This document shows, piece after piece, positions 22,713-32,820 of a stretch of DNA of 64,000 nucleotides. The DNA lies in NCBI GenBank assembly GCA_004835665.1, contig RBKR01000013.1, positions 124,001-188,000 of the forward strand, read 5' to 3'. A model generated the notes under the pieces. The model worked only from the letters and a program-made list of their open reading frames with translations, searched no databases and was not told the origin of the DNA. The stretch comes from Phoma sp. XZ068. Taxonomy: Eukaryota > Ascomycota > Dothideomycetes > Pleosporales > Didymellaceae. Numbering within the stretch: the stretch's first letter is position 1; each line of letters opens with the position of its first letter. A program made the translations under genes and the position numbers.

Positions 22713-25085
22713 TTACATCAATAGTAGTGCTCTCGTAGCCGCCGCCCATGCCATAGCGCTGCTTATAGCGGCCACCGTGAAGGCAGCCCACTGTCTACTT
22801 CTGTCAAACTGCTGCAACAATCTCCTAGTCCAATACAAGTTCCCATCTTCCCTCCTGTGCCAACACCTACTCACAACCGCAAGAAGAAATCGCGTGAACA
22901 AATACACCACCGCAAAGACAGCAAAGAACCCCATGTTTTGGACAAACTGCTCGCCAAATGATGGAATGGGCACAGTTTTCACCGTGTCCTTCGCCACTGC
23001 AGGACTCAAGCCAACAGCTTGAGCACTCCAATCAAGTAATAAGTGCCAGACATCTGGTCGCGGCTCCCCTGTTTCCAGGGTAGCATTGAAGATGGAAAGC
23101 ACTTTGAAGCTGACTAAGTGGCCGTTGGACCAGGCTATGGTGAGATTGCTGGATCCGTCATCGGATGTGATTGTTTTTGATGAGGAGTCGAAGGGGTCAT
23201 TTGGGTACGCTGGGAAAGCCTTCGTGTTTGCCATTCGTACTAGTGATGTTATGAGAAAGGCGAGAAGGATCGCGGTTGCGATTGTTGTTGCGATAATACG
23301 AGCAAAACTCCATCTAAGAGAATATCGAGGAGCGGATATCGAAGGGTTCTTCTCTTCAGTTACGTGGTTCTGCGTTGGTAATGATGGGAGGAGATGTGCA
23401 AACGATTGTCCTGTCGCTGCTCTTTTTTCGTCATTGCAACTTTGCGGCGCCTCGACGATGTTTTGGAGTAGTTCTTCGCTCGTCATGCTGATGTTGTTCG
23501 CGCTCGACGCTTGGCACGAACAAAGAAAATCGAAATGCATGGCCCTCCGTTCCTCTTCCTGTCCTACTGTTGAGACCCTGTGAAACCCACTTGGTACTCT
23601 GGTCACAGCTGGATTCGGTGTTATGGGAAGAGAAAAGTTTCTTCTGACTGGACTTGCCACCAGTGTGCTTGGGTCACTGGATGTAGTAGACGGGATCGAG
23701 AACGGAAGACTGCTTGCAGAAATGTCTCCAGAATTTCCGATTTGCGGTCGCGCCTCTGGAGAATCGGCCGTCAAGACAGATTTTGACGAATTTTCCCGTG
23801 CTGAGGGTTCTTGGATGCAGTTGCTACTATCAAAGGGATTCTGCAATTCCTGGGCTGGAAAGTTCGAATTCCTACCTGAAATGGCTGGACGGAGTTCTGG
23901 AGCTGTTATGGCTAGACCCGAGGTATCCGCATCCTGTAAAAGTTCCAAAGTGTCCATGGCAGATGGAGATGATTCGGTTTCAAGTTCATCTCTATCAACC
24001 GACCCTAGGCTTGAGCAATCGGTCACCGTGGCTAACCGCGTAGGTGCGCTACCCAGGGTTTCCAGATGGGCTCTGAAGTTGGCCGCATCAATCTGCTCCT
24101 GAATTTGTGAGGGGTTTCGCTCCTTTGCGAATGCATAAGGTAGCTTTCTGATCGAATCGACAGGTGCCGTTGTGGTGTTACAGATCTTATTCACCTGCTC
24201 CAGTGCTACATTCAGCGCGGCTCTGCTCGCCTCCGAAATCTCTAAGAGTGATTCTGATGTGACAATACCACGTCTCCCCTGTGATGGTGTTGTCACTGCA
24301 CTTATTTCCGCAGATTTACTACCATTACCCTGCTGGACGGTGGAACGCGAATCACTTCCCAGAGTTGGGCAGTCTCCGTACATCAGTGCCATACGAGCAG
24401 TGTGTAATACCGACGAAGGCGCGATTGGCAGCTGCTCGCTTGGATCCGGATGGGAGTGGGATTGTCGCTTGCTTGCGCTGGTTGACGATGGTCCATCATC
24501 GGTAGTCAGGGCTTTCACTGCATCAGCAATGGCCGACATCCTCCTCTTTGGCGGCGTCTTGTCGTGAGGATCGTACCTGAAAGCTTTCATCATAGACTCA
24601 GCAACAGGCCCCATGGTCCGGGATTCGGTGTGTTGCTGGGGAGGACTGGATGTTGGCACATAAACTGCTAGCGGTACCTGAATAGTTGTTGTAGCTGCGG
24701 AAGGCATGTATGTTGGTGGTGGTATAGTATGTCTTAGCAGTACACTGCTATTTCTAGCCGTTGGCGATGGATAAGGCACAAGTGCGGCAGCAGTGGGGCG
24801 TATAGGAATTCGCCTACCAACAGGTAGTTTCACTCCTTGGAGCGGCGATGTGGGCGACGGCGGCGGTGAAGGAAGTGAAAGCTCTGTGTTACTAGGCTGC
24901 AGTGTCTGGATGTGAATCGCGCTGCGACTGGGTGTGGATTCTGGAGTAGATACGACATCGTGAACGTCAAGCTCCGGTGTCCGAGCCCTAGCTTTACCCT
25001 GCATATCATCAGCGGAGATCTTGGCGGCAGTCATACCATGTAAAGTGCCTACCTTCTCGGCCGCAGTATATCTGGAGGACGACAT
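22713..25085 (-). CDS. Large hypothetical membrane protein (790 aa)
   Basis: Single exon of 790 aa starting MSSSRYTAAEKVGTLHGM. The first 580 residues or so are Ser/Thr/Pro-rich, low in hydrophobics and probably disordered, with phosphorylation-type SPPPSPTSP clusters. A transmembrane helix follows (about 595-617, IIATTIATAILLAFLITSLV). Next is a loop of roughly 100 residues with Asn-X-Ser/Thr sites and a conserved-looking DVWHLLLDWSAQAVGL element. Two more hydrophobic helices close the protein (GFFAVFAVVYLFTRFLLAVV, then a final Ala-rich one). Likely a plasma- or endomembrane protein with a long cytosolic N-terminus. No family recognised. Antisense frames inside it are shadows. Confidence 0.75.
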   Translation of the reverse strand: MSSSRYTAAEKVGTLHGMTAAKISADDMQGKARARTPELDVHDVVSTPESTPSRSAIHIQTLQPSNTELSLPSPPPSPTSPLQGVKLPVGRRIPIRPTAAALVPYPSPTARNSSVLLRHTIPPPTYMPSAATTTIQVPLAVYVPTSSPPQQHTESRTMGPVAESMMKAFRYDPHDKTPPKRRMSAIADAVKALTTDDGPSSTSASKRQSHSHPDPSEQLPIAPSSVLHTARMALMYGDCPTLGSDSRSTVQQGNGSKSAEISAVTTPSQGRRGIVTSESLLEISEASRAALNVALEQVNKICNTTTAPVDSIRKLPYAFAKERNPSQIQEQIDAANFRAHLETLGSAPTRLATVTDCSSLGSVDRDELETESSPSAMDTLELLQDADTSGLAITAPELRPAISGRNSNFPAQELQNPFDSSNCIQEPSARENSSKSVLTADSPEARPQIGNSGDISASSLPFSIPSTTSSDPSTLVASPVRRNFSLPITPNPAVTRVPSGFHRVSTVGQEEERRAMHFDFLCSCQASSANNISMTSEELLQNIVEAPQSCNDEKRAATGQSFAHLLPSLPTQNHVTEEKNPSISAPRYSLRWSFARIIATTIATAILLAFLITSLVRMANTKAFPAYPNDPFDSSSKTITSDDGSSNLTIAWSNGHLVSFKVLSIFNATLETGEPRPDVWHLLLDWSAQAVGLSPAVAKDTVKTVPIPSFGEQFVQNMGFFAVFAVVYLFTRFLLAVVSRCWHRREDGNLYWTRRLLQQFDRSRQWAAFTVAAISSAMAWAAATRALLLM

Positions 25086-25549
25086 GTCGCTAGAGAGTTA
25101 TTGTGATAGTGTATACAGTCGCCGAAATGCCGAGCAGGTGAAGACAGCAGGGTAACAAATGACTGAATTCGTGACCGCAAGATGAAAGATGGGTTTGAGA
25201 CAAGAGGAGGGACGGAGAAGGCAGGCCTTTTGAAAGCGTAAATCCGAGGCCAAAAGTTGGCTCACAGGGTCCATCAACGATTTTGGATTCAATATAAGAC
25301 GTACCAGGATCTGTCAACCAAGTAGCATATGCAGGGCGGCTGGTGGTTTGGGTAGGGTCAAAGGTTAATGAAAACCGCGTCGAGGGTCCAGAATTGGTCA
25401 CAAGACAAGTAGAAGTCCCTGAGATGAAAGCAGTGAAGGGAACACAACGGAGATGAGCTTTACCAATATAAAAGTTGCACGGCGCACGACAGATTCAGCA
25501 TACCAAACACCATTGGAAAACCTACCTCTCTAACATACCATTTACCCAC

Positions 25550-26209
25550 TTACTCTACCCCATCCTCTTTCTCCGCCCGCAGTCCCTCAAAATACTCACC
25601 CGTCAACACCATACCCTGGTCCGTCGGACTCGACTCATCATCATCCCCACATAACCACTCCATATACACTTCCGGCAGACCCAGACTTGCGCCTCGGACC
25701 CTCAAACTAGAATCACGAGACAGGACGTACCTTTCATTGTTTTCGCGAAAGCAGAAGTGTGCGTGACCTAGAGCCCCGATAACCCATTGTATCGATATCA
25801 CGCCGTACGGTAAGGCGTGTGGTGGTGGGTGGAGAAGGGTGTGGACGAGCTGTTCAGTTGAGACAGGTGGTGGCGGGGAAGTTGGGGCTGGTATGTCGAA
25901 GGGACTGAAGTCTACGTCTACGGCGGGAGCGTTGGTATTGAATATGGGGTTTTCGATGGCTGAGACGCCAGGCGCGTTCATGATGGTCGGTCCGCCAAAG
26001 GTAAGACCAGCGTTCACTTTTGCAGACTGCCTGTTGGCATACTCTTTGTGCTCGGGGGCCGGGACTACTCGAGACTGGACGGTATGGGACGCGCGCCACG
26101 ATGTAGATGCCTGGATGGATAAGTTTTGGAGGTGGGAAGTTAGGTACCACTCGCAGATTGTGCGGCGAGGCGAGCAGCCATCACACTCGCTATTGTCACT
26201 TTCAGGCAT
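25550..26209 (-). CDS. Hypothetical protein (219 aa)
   Basis: Single exon of 219 aa starting MPESDNSECDGCSPRRTICEW. The N-terminus carries a CxxC pair and one further Cys. The middle is Pro-rich (APTSPPPPVST). A compact C-terminal part (about 125-205) holds GVISIQWVIGALGHAHF, RYVLSRDSSLRVRGASLGLP and an acidic CGDDDESSP. No signal peptide or membrane segment. I recognise no family. Its downstream neighbour is divergent, with the secreted PLC-like gene starting about 530 bp away. Confidence 0.55.
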   Translation of the reverse strand: MPESDNSECDGCSPRRTICEWYLTSHLQNLSIQASTSWRASHTVQSRVVPAPEHKEYANRQSAKVNAGLTFGGPTIMNAPGVSAIENPIFNTNAPAVDVDFSPFDIPAPTSPPPPVSTEQLVHTLLHPPPHALPYGVISIQWVIGALGHAHFCFRENNERYVLSRDSSLRVRGASLGLPEVYMEWLCGDDDESSPTDQGMVLTGEYFEGLRAEKEDGVE

Positions 26210-26738
26210 GATCAGCTACGTGAGAGTATGTGTGCTGTGATGCTGTAGTGCTGCACGCGAGGATTTGGCATGCTCAAAATACCAGTTGAGCAAGTTTCGG
26301 ACACAAGTGTAGCAGAGGTTATGGTAGGAGAACCTGTGTTTGCCTTGTGCGTGAGCAGAGTCCGTAACATATGGATGATAGGGCAACGATGCTGCATCGA
26401 TTAGCATGGGCGATTCGAGGCTAACAGTGCAATAGACGTGCATAACCAATTAAACCCTGTGTGAGGCTGAGCCGGTTGGGTCGGTAGATCTGCGGTAGGG
26501 ATGTGTGTTGTCTAGTGTCAGAAACGCTCACCGCATTCGAAATCCTCGTTCACCTCTTGAACAGTGCTATTGTTCGTCAACTTCCCTCATTGAACATGCG
26601 ACTCACCTTTACACTTCACGCAGCGTTGCTGCCTTTGTTCGACTATCTCGTATCCCTACCTATATTCTACAACGCTCATTTTTTATATTCTTGTTTCCTT
26701 CCGACAACCTGGTCTCGCTTATAAACATCTTTTCAGCA

Positions 26739-27860
26739 ATGAAACATCCTGTCATCCCTTTCGTTTCAGCGCTGCTGGCGCTGGCCGCCGTCCCATTCGC
26801 AGCCGCCGAGCGAGCCTGCAACAATGCCCCTGAGCTGTGTTCAGCCTCGTATGACCAGATCACGCATCTCGGCGCACATGACTCGCCGTTTCTGCGCGAT
26901 TCTTCGACAGGGTTCTCATCATTTGGAAACCAATTTTTCAACAGCACAGTACAACTTGATGCTGGTGTTCGGCTGTTATCGGCACAGATCCACGTGGCTG
27001 CGAACAAGGATACGCAAGTTCGAGAGATACATCTTTGCCATACCTCGTGTGGGCTGTTCGATGTTGGCACATTCCAGGCGTGGCTATGGGAGATTCACCT
27101 ATGGATGGCCGCGAACCCCAACGAGGTGGTGACGCTGGTTCTGGTAAACATGGACGGCATCGATGCAATCGAGCTTGAAGGGGAATATGCGAGAGCAGAT
27201 ATTGCGCATTTCGGGTATGTGCCGCCGGACATTGGCCACGCCCCTCCGCCATCCAGCGAGTTCAAGAAGACGTGGCCGACGCTCGGAGAGATGATTGACA
27301 GGGGGAATCGACTGGTCACGTTCGTGCAGCCGTTAAATCCGGATAAGATGAATGCGCCATACCTTCTCAACCAGTTCGATTTTGTGTGGGAGAACGCATA
27401 CGATGTGCGGAATGCTTCGGACTTTGAATGCCAGCCTGATCGGCCTTCCAATACCACAACCATCAAACAAGAGGTGGACTCGGGCAAGCTGTTTCTGATG
27501 AACCACATGCTTTACTGGCAGCAGGCCATGGGCATCGAAGTCCCTGACATCCGCAACATCAACGACACAAATTCCTGGGACAGCACAGGTGGACTTGGTT
27601 CGCACATGACGAGGTGTGGAACCAAGATCGAACGACAGCCGACGTTCGTGCTAGTCGACTTCTTCAACGTTGGACCGGCAATCAAGGCGGTGGACATCTT
27701 CAATGGCGTGAATCAGCCTGTTGGCCGGAAGAACGTTACAACCAAAATCGTTGAAGGAGGGGCTGGCATGAGCTACTATATCAACAGCGGCGAGAAGATG
27801 GACAGCAACGCATGGGTTGCGCTGGTCGTGGCCGTGCTTGGTATCGTTCTCTGTACATAA
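26739..27860 (+). CDS. Secreted PI-PLC X-domain-like protein with GPI-type tail
   Basis: Single exon of 373 aa. The open frame extends upstream, but the ATG at 26739 is chosen because it is followed at once by a signal peptide (VIPFVSALLALAAVPFAAA). The domain opens with THLGAHDSPF, the family's first catalytic-His motif (His47). It continues through IHLCHTSC and NPNEVVTLVLVNMD, as in fungal PLC-like phosphodiesterases that have a TIM-barrel but no Ca-binding modules. The C-terminus is a small-residue segment followed by a hydrophobic end (WVALVVAVLGIVLCT), which suggests GPI anchoring at the cell surface. The substrate is unknown; family relatives are rarely characterised. A pyrimidine-rich leader precedes the ATG. 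Confidence 0.85.
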   Translation: MKHPVIPFVSALLALAAVPFAAAERACNNAPELCSASYDQITHLGAHDSPFLRDSSTGFSSFGNQFFNSTVQLDAGVRLLSAQIHVAANKDTQVREIHLCHTSCGLFDVGTFQAWLWEIHLWMAANPNEVVTLVLVNMDGIDAIELEGEYARADIAHFGYVPPDIGHAPPPSSEFKKTWPTLGEMIDRGNRLVTFVQPLNPDKMNAPYLLNQFDFVWENAYDVRNASDFECQPDRPSNTTTIKQEVDSGKLFLMNHMLYWQQAMGIEVPDIRNINDTNSWDSTGGLGSHMTRCGTKIERQPTFVLVDFFNVGPAIKAVDIFNGVNQPVGRKNVTTKIVEGGAGMSYYINSGEKMDSNAWVALVVAVLGIVLCT

Positions 27861-28157
27861 CTTGGTGGTGAGGCTGCAAAATAGCAGAGAGTAGACTGTA
27901 AATACCTAGGTAATGGGACAATAGGCTGTACATAATGGAATAATAGACAACTAAATTAGTAACACTGCAAATCCATTACAATCAATACAGTGAGGTCACA
28001 TGCGAGAGACGGATGAGATCATCAAGGTTCATGTGGAGGTGCGGAGTTCTCGGGGGTGCCAAGACCCAAGTTTGCATTGTTTGCATTTGACTGATCGCGC
28101 CTGCCAAAGTTGGGACGACAATAGCATCATTTTGACGCCGTCATCAACACCACAAAC

Positions 28158-30074
28158 ATGGCGCCACCAAGAGCTTACATACCCTCAGCAGCGCTAATAC
28201 GCGCGCTTGCAAGACCACAGCCGGCACGATGTCCCTTTGCACGCCCTCTACCGACACAGTTCATTCGCGGCAAGAAGTCGAAAGCAGCAAAGGCGCGGGA
28301 AGTCGAGCAAGCGCAATTAGCGCAACAGGCGCGAAGAGAGCGCCGCGCAGAGCAGACACAAGAGCAGCGGCTAGCTGAGGATGAGAAGGAAGCCGAAGAG
28401 GAATTCCAGAAAGTACTGAAGAAGAAGAAGTACGCTGGCGTTGCAGGGCCGATCACAAACCTCATGACGAAGATGAACGACCCCAAAGAGACAGACAAAT
28501 TCTTTGAGCCACCAAAAAACAACGTCTTTGAAGACGGCGAAGACTCTGGCATTGACTTCTACGAGATGGACCTCGACACAGGCAAACGGCGCAAGGTGGA
28601 CAGATTTGGGACTGTCGCAGACAGAAAGAAAGAGCGGGAGACACGATCAATGATTGAGGAATCGATGACGAACCCCAACTACGACGATGCCAACCTGAAC
28701 AAACGGCTCATGGATAGCCTCATGTCCAATCCAGCCTTTGCCGACCTCGCAGAGGAACTGAAGGAGATCAAGGAGAGCATCTTGACAAAGGAGGAGGAGA
28801 AGAAGATCGAGGAAGAGGCCGAGAAGGAGGCCCAGCCAGCCATCAACGAGATGAACGCGACCATGAGAATGGCAATACACAAAGCAGTGACACAACTCGT
28901 AAACGACCCGGACGTGGGCGATGCCAAGGCCGACCTGCAAGCGGTGCTTGATAAGATGCCTGGTGTAGATGACATCCAGGATCCTGATTTCCAAGCCCTC
29001 CTTGATAGAGCTACCGAGAAAATTAACAACAATCCAAAGATCCAGGCAAAGCTCAACGCCGGGAGTGAGAACGAGACCGAGCAGGAGAAGCAGCAATGGG
29101 CCGATTTTGAGAAGAATGTCGAAGACCTCCTTGCCCCCGAAGAAGAGGTCGACGAAGGCATCCTAGAAAACCCCGAAGAGATCAACGCACTCATGCGCGA
29201 AATGCGCGATATCCTGAAGAACCTAAACCTCGGCGGCGACCTCGAGGCTCAAATGGAAAAGATGCTGTCGGAGCCAGTGCCCAAGGTCACCGACGAAGCC
29301 GAAGACGAGAATGGCGTGAACTTCAACGAAGACACCGACCCAGCCGAGCTCGCCGCTGCCCTCACAAAACTCGCTGCTGCAAAAGCCAAAGATGCCCCGG
29401 AGCCTGACCCCTCCGACGACGAAGACGAGCACATCCCACCCGAACTCAAAGCAAAGGTCGACAAGATCATGGAAGACCCCAGGCTGATGGAGAAGCTGCT
29501 CTACATTCAGAAACTCATCGCCGAGCGCAAGCCTGATCCAACTGATCCTGCCCATTTCAACCACGAGCTAGCACCCGATCCCTACGAGATGGAAGACTCT
29601 CGTACTGCAACCCTCGCCCAGCGCATGGCCGCTGCGCAGGCCGACCCAGAACACGCTGCTGCCATGCGCAGCCTGCGCGTCAAGCTGCAGCCGCCCTTCA
29701 ACATATCCCCTGCTTTGAAAGCATTCAACCAAGCCCTGCAGTTCGCATACATCGGTGCCAACGACGACGTGCGCCGCGTCCTGTGGCGGTGCTACCAGAA
29801 AGCGCGCACACTGCCCACCTTCCTGATGAACATGAGCGACGACGCCTGGGACATCTTGTACTACAGCCAGGCGGTGCAGTGGAGCGGGAACCAGAACCGC
29901 AGCGACCATTTGAAGACGTTGCTGGGCGATTTAAAGAAGGTTGGGAAAGATGGACCCCCGACGCACCCCAGCACGTTGGGCCAGCATGTCGAGGCCGCGA
30001 GGCTGGAGGCAGCTCAGAGAGAAGCGGCGACAGCGGAGGCAGGACAAGAGGAGCCATCGCGAATGCAGACATGA
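28158..30074 (+). CDS. Acidic helical protein with mitochondrial-type presequence
   Basis: Single exon of 638 aa. The N-terminus (MAPPRAYIPSAALIRALARP) is Arg-rich, lacks acidic residues for over 40 positions and looks like a mitochondrial targeting sequence. Coiled coils follow (about 45-95 and 205-235), then long, very acidic helical stretches. A conserved-looking C-terminal domain (about 510-620) includes PPFNISPALKAFNQAL, DDVRRVLWRCYQKAR and DDAWDILYYSQAVQW. I do not recognise the family with certainty; a role in mitochondrial gene expression or ribosome function is a guess from composition and targeting. The open opposite-strand frames are shadows of the repetitive Glu/Asp codons. Confidence 0.75.
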   Translation: MAPPRAYIPSAALIRALARPQPARCPFARPLPTQFIRGKKSKAAKAREVEQAQLAQQARRERRAEQTQEQRLAEDEKEAEEEFQKVLKKKKYAGVAGPITNLMTKMNDPKETDKFFEPPKNNVFEDGEDSGIDFYEMDLDTGKRRKVDRFGTVADRKKERETRSMIEESMTNPNYDDANLNKRLMDSLMSNPAFADLAEELKEIKESILTKEEEKKIEEEAEKEAQPAINEMNATMRMAIHKAVTQLVNDPDVGDAKADLQAVLDKMPGVDDIQDPDFQALLDRATEKINNNPKIQAKLNAGSENETEQEKQQWADFEKNVEDLLAPEEEVDEGILENPEEINALMREMRDILKNLNLGGDLEAQMEKMLSEPVPKVTDEAEDENGVNFNEDTDPAELAAALTKLAAAKAKDAPEPDPSDDEDEHIPPELKAKVDKIMEDPRLMEKLLYIQKLIAERKPDPTDPAHFNHELAPDPYEMEDSRTATLAQRMAAAQADPEHAAAMRSLRVKLQPPFNISPALKAFNQALQFAYIGANDDVRRVLWRCYQKARTLPTFLMNMSDDAWDILYYSQAVQWSGNQNRSDHLKTLLGDLKKVGKDGPPTHPSTLGQHVEAARLEAAQREAATAEAGQEEPSRMQT

Positions 30075-30600
30075 GCTGATATGCTTGCAGTGGAAGCGCC
30101 GACATGGAGAGATTTACGAATGTACAATACCGATACCAAAGTACAATACAATGATACCCCTCTTTTCTAACAGGACTTGGAACGACCCGTAGATCTTGCA
30201 AGTTTTCGTGACCTTGACCCCATTTTGTCTTCCATCCACGGTAAGTCTCTTTCAAAAATTGTCACTGACCCTGAGAACGCTAGGATTTACGTATGGAGGT
30301 CCTTCGTTTTCTGGGTCTTGACACCGCACTTATCCAAACTACACAATCCAGGGTTCAAGACACTCCAAGGTTGATGGGACGAGTTTGAGGAAGGGCGGTC
30401 ACTAGGCGCAGAGATGAGTACTTGGTGACCTCCCGGCTCGCAGGTCACTTGTGTAATTTTGGACTTCTGCTTGTTTTCAGCTTCTTGCACTTGCTCCTCG
30501 CCTTGCCGATTTCACGTTTTCCATCATTTTGTTGGCTTCCTACTGGCATCACTGTACTTCACTCGCATCCACTGTCGAGATCGAATCGTCCCCTAATCAT

Positions 30601-32649
30601 ATGGGTTCTCAAATCCGTCCCACTGAGGCCACTCGAGGCGCTGAGGACCTCCAAGCTTCCAGCCCGGAGCTCTTAGATCCTGGGGATGCGTCTGCGATTG
30701 TCCCATGCTCAGGACTGTACTCGATGTGTTCCGAATCCCCGTCACTCCCCACAGAAGTCCGTAAAAGCCCAGAAGCCAGCGAGCAAGACCTTGAATCCCT
30801 CCGCAACGGCAGCACAAGTACTGATGATTGGTATAACCACACGTCATCAGGGACATCGTCTCGACCCTCGAGCGCGAGGTCATCGTGGACACGCGCCGCC
30901 GCTTCGCAGCGACTCGCGAGGCTGGAGCAACAGCGAACAACAGCCGAGAACCTCCAAGACCCATATTACACGCCGGTATTTAGCAGGCGCTCAGCTGATT
31001 CTGGCACCTCGTTGGATATCGACCGGACGCCTGTGGAGGAGAAAGTGAAGAAGATCGAGCAGAGACTCGCCGCGCTGCCTGATCCTCAGAGTGAAGTGAC
31101 GGACTCCCCACCTGTTGACATTCAGGTGCCGGCGGCAGACAAAGTCAGTGTGACAGGTCTAAATACTTCTAGAAGTACGCGTCGTCTACCGAAACTCAAG
31201 ATTCGAACCTCCCGCTCTTCAATACCCGATTGTGACGCGACGCCTACCCAGGACCGGTTCAAACTGCGCAACAGCTTCGAGGCAGCACGTAATGTCGAGG
31301 CGTATAATTGGTTCCGCAAACCCGGTGGTTCCAAGACTTTGCCACATCGCTTCCAGCCGCCTGAGGCCCTCCAGGGCTTGTCTCCGTCGAGGAATGATGC
31401 TGAAGTCGGAGACTGCGAGGCCTCGAGGAAGTCGTCGAGATCAGCGTCACTACGGGTGAGGAATAGTCGACTTCCTCCAGGGTATACGTTGCCTAGTGAG
31501 CGTTTTTCGACACCTGATCCTGGCGAGGATGATGCTGTAACTGAGCCTTTGAAGTCGCTGTCTGGATCTACGCAAAGACATCCACCAGACCTGTCAATCG
31601 ACACCACGATCAATGGCAGCCTCACTGGAGACCTGCATGTGAATAAAAGATTCGGCCATATCCCCGAGGACCTCGACACAGAAGCACCACCAGACATCCC
31701 GCCCAAAAGTCCCGAAAGAGCATCAGCTCGAAACAGCGCTCTGCTCTCAATCCGAGACAGCATGATATCCCCAATCCCCGAACAATCTGCCCCGGAACCA
31801 CCTCCAGAGCAAGTCCCCGTCGAGGCATCCGCCACAAGCAAGACGAAAAGACCCTGCCGAACGAACACCCTCCTCGCCATCCCATGGACCGTCCTCACCG
31901 CCCTCACCATCTTCGGTATATCGCTCACCTCCCCGCTCCACCTCCCTCCACCATGCAAATTAAACAAGATGCAAGCATGTTCAACTCCACCCTTCTCATT
32001 CGTCCAGTCATTCCAAATGAACGCCACACTCCCCACCTCCCTACAACCTCTACTACCTTCTCTCCGCCAGGACATCCCAGCCCTGACCCTTGTAGACAAC
32101 GGCCTCGCCGTCAAGACCGTCCAGAGTGATGCTCCCGTCCTCATCATCCGGGGCGGACTGGTTGTGCGAACCACATTGTCAGGCAAAGATGGTGAAGTGT
32201 GGTTTGACATCGTTTACAGCGGCGTTATTAACGCCTGCGACGATAGCAGGGGACGCAAGGCGTTGACGACGATGATGAAGGAGGCCGCCACCAGACAGGG
32301 GACCAATGGGGTAGTCAAAGTTGTAAGTGCGCAGGGTGCGAGTACGAATGTGACGGCGGCGGGGGGAGGGGGAGGGTCGGTTGGCGGGGTGGTACTGGCG
32401 TTTTGGTTGGCGGGGCTGCTGGGCGTTGAGATGAGTGTGCTTGTGTACTTTGTCGGGTTGCCGGTGGTGTGGGTGGTTGTTGGGTGGTTGTGTCAGGGTT
32501 GTGGAATGAAAGAGGGGAGTGTGCGAGAGGGAGAAGTGAGTTGGAAGAAGGATGCTCTGGCAGCTTCTGGATCGGCTCTCCGGTGGATATTAGCGGCTGG
32601 TTTGGGGTCGGTGGCTGCCAGTGGCATACTAATAGGGTTTTGGACATGA
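30601..32649 (+). CDS. Large hypothetical membrane protein (682 aa)
   Basis: Single exon of 682 aa. I use the ATG at 30601 (MGSQIRPTEATRG); the upstream open codons have no ATG. Residues 1-415 are Ser/Pro/Arg-rich and probably disordered. The first transmembrane helix (about 423-442, LLAIPWTVLTALTIFGISL) is followed by a 150-residue loop with a few Cys and Asn-X-Thr sites. A Gly run then leads into a long hydrophobic hairpin (about 593-632) and a final helix (about 658-682). The layout is like that of the 790-aa protein at 22713-25085, but I see no clear sequence similarity. Function unknown. Confidence 0.75.
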   Translation: MGSQIRPTEATRGAEDLQASSPELLDPGDASAIVPCSGLYSMCSESPSLPTEVRKSPEASEQDLESLRNGSTSTDDWYNHTSSGTSSRPSSARSSWTRAAASQRLARLEQQRTTAENLQDPYYTPVFSRRSADSGTSLDIDRTPVEEKVKKIEQRLAALPDPQSEVTDSPPVDIQVPAADKVSVTGLNTSRSTRRLPKLKIRTSRSSIPDCDATPTQDRFKLRNSFEAARNVEAYNWFRKPGGSKTLPHRFQPPEALQGLSPSRNDAEVGDCEASRKSSRSASLRVRNSRLPPGYTLPSERFSTPDPGEDDAVTEPLKSLSGSTQRHPPDLSIDTTINGSLTGDLHVNKRFGHIPEDLDTEAPPDIPPKSPERASARNSALLSIRDSMISPIPEQSAPEPPPEQVPVEASATSKTKRPCRTNTLLAIPWTVLTALTIFGISLTSPLHLPPPCKLNKMQACSTPPFSFVQSFQMNATLPTSLQPLLPSLRQDIPALTLVDNGLAVKTVQSDAPVLIIRGGLVVRTTLSGKDGEVWFDIVYSGVINACDDSRGRKALTTMMKEAATRQGTNGVVKVVSAQGASTNVTAAGGGGGSVGGVVLAFWLAGLLGVEMSVLVYFVGLPVVWVVVGWLCQGCGMKEGSVREGEVSWKKDALAASGSALRWILAAGLGSVAASGILIGFWT

Positions 32650-32820
32650 TTGTATAGTGGCGATACGATGGGAGGACGGCAAAGCAAGGAAAACATAGTG
32701 TAGGCATCCAAGTGCCAAATGCCATTGAGGCGAATATGTTACATACCGTTAAGAAACTCCAGGCTGCTTGTGGGGATATCTTATGCTAACGCCGACAATG
32801 CACGATGATGACGACCAAAT

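Noticed and set aside
31190..31215. tRNA T-loop-like gattcgaacc
   Set aside because: Inside a confident coding sequence; no cloverleaf.
31122..32210. 362-codon minus-strand frame
   Set aside because: Antisense to the 682-aa membrane protein; Ser/Arg-rich shadow with no domain.
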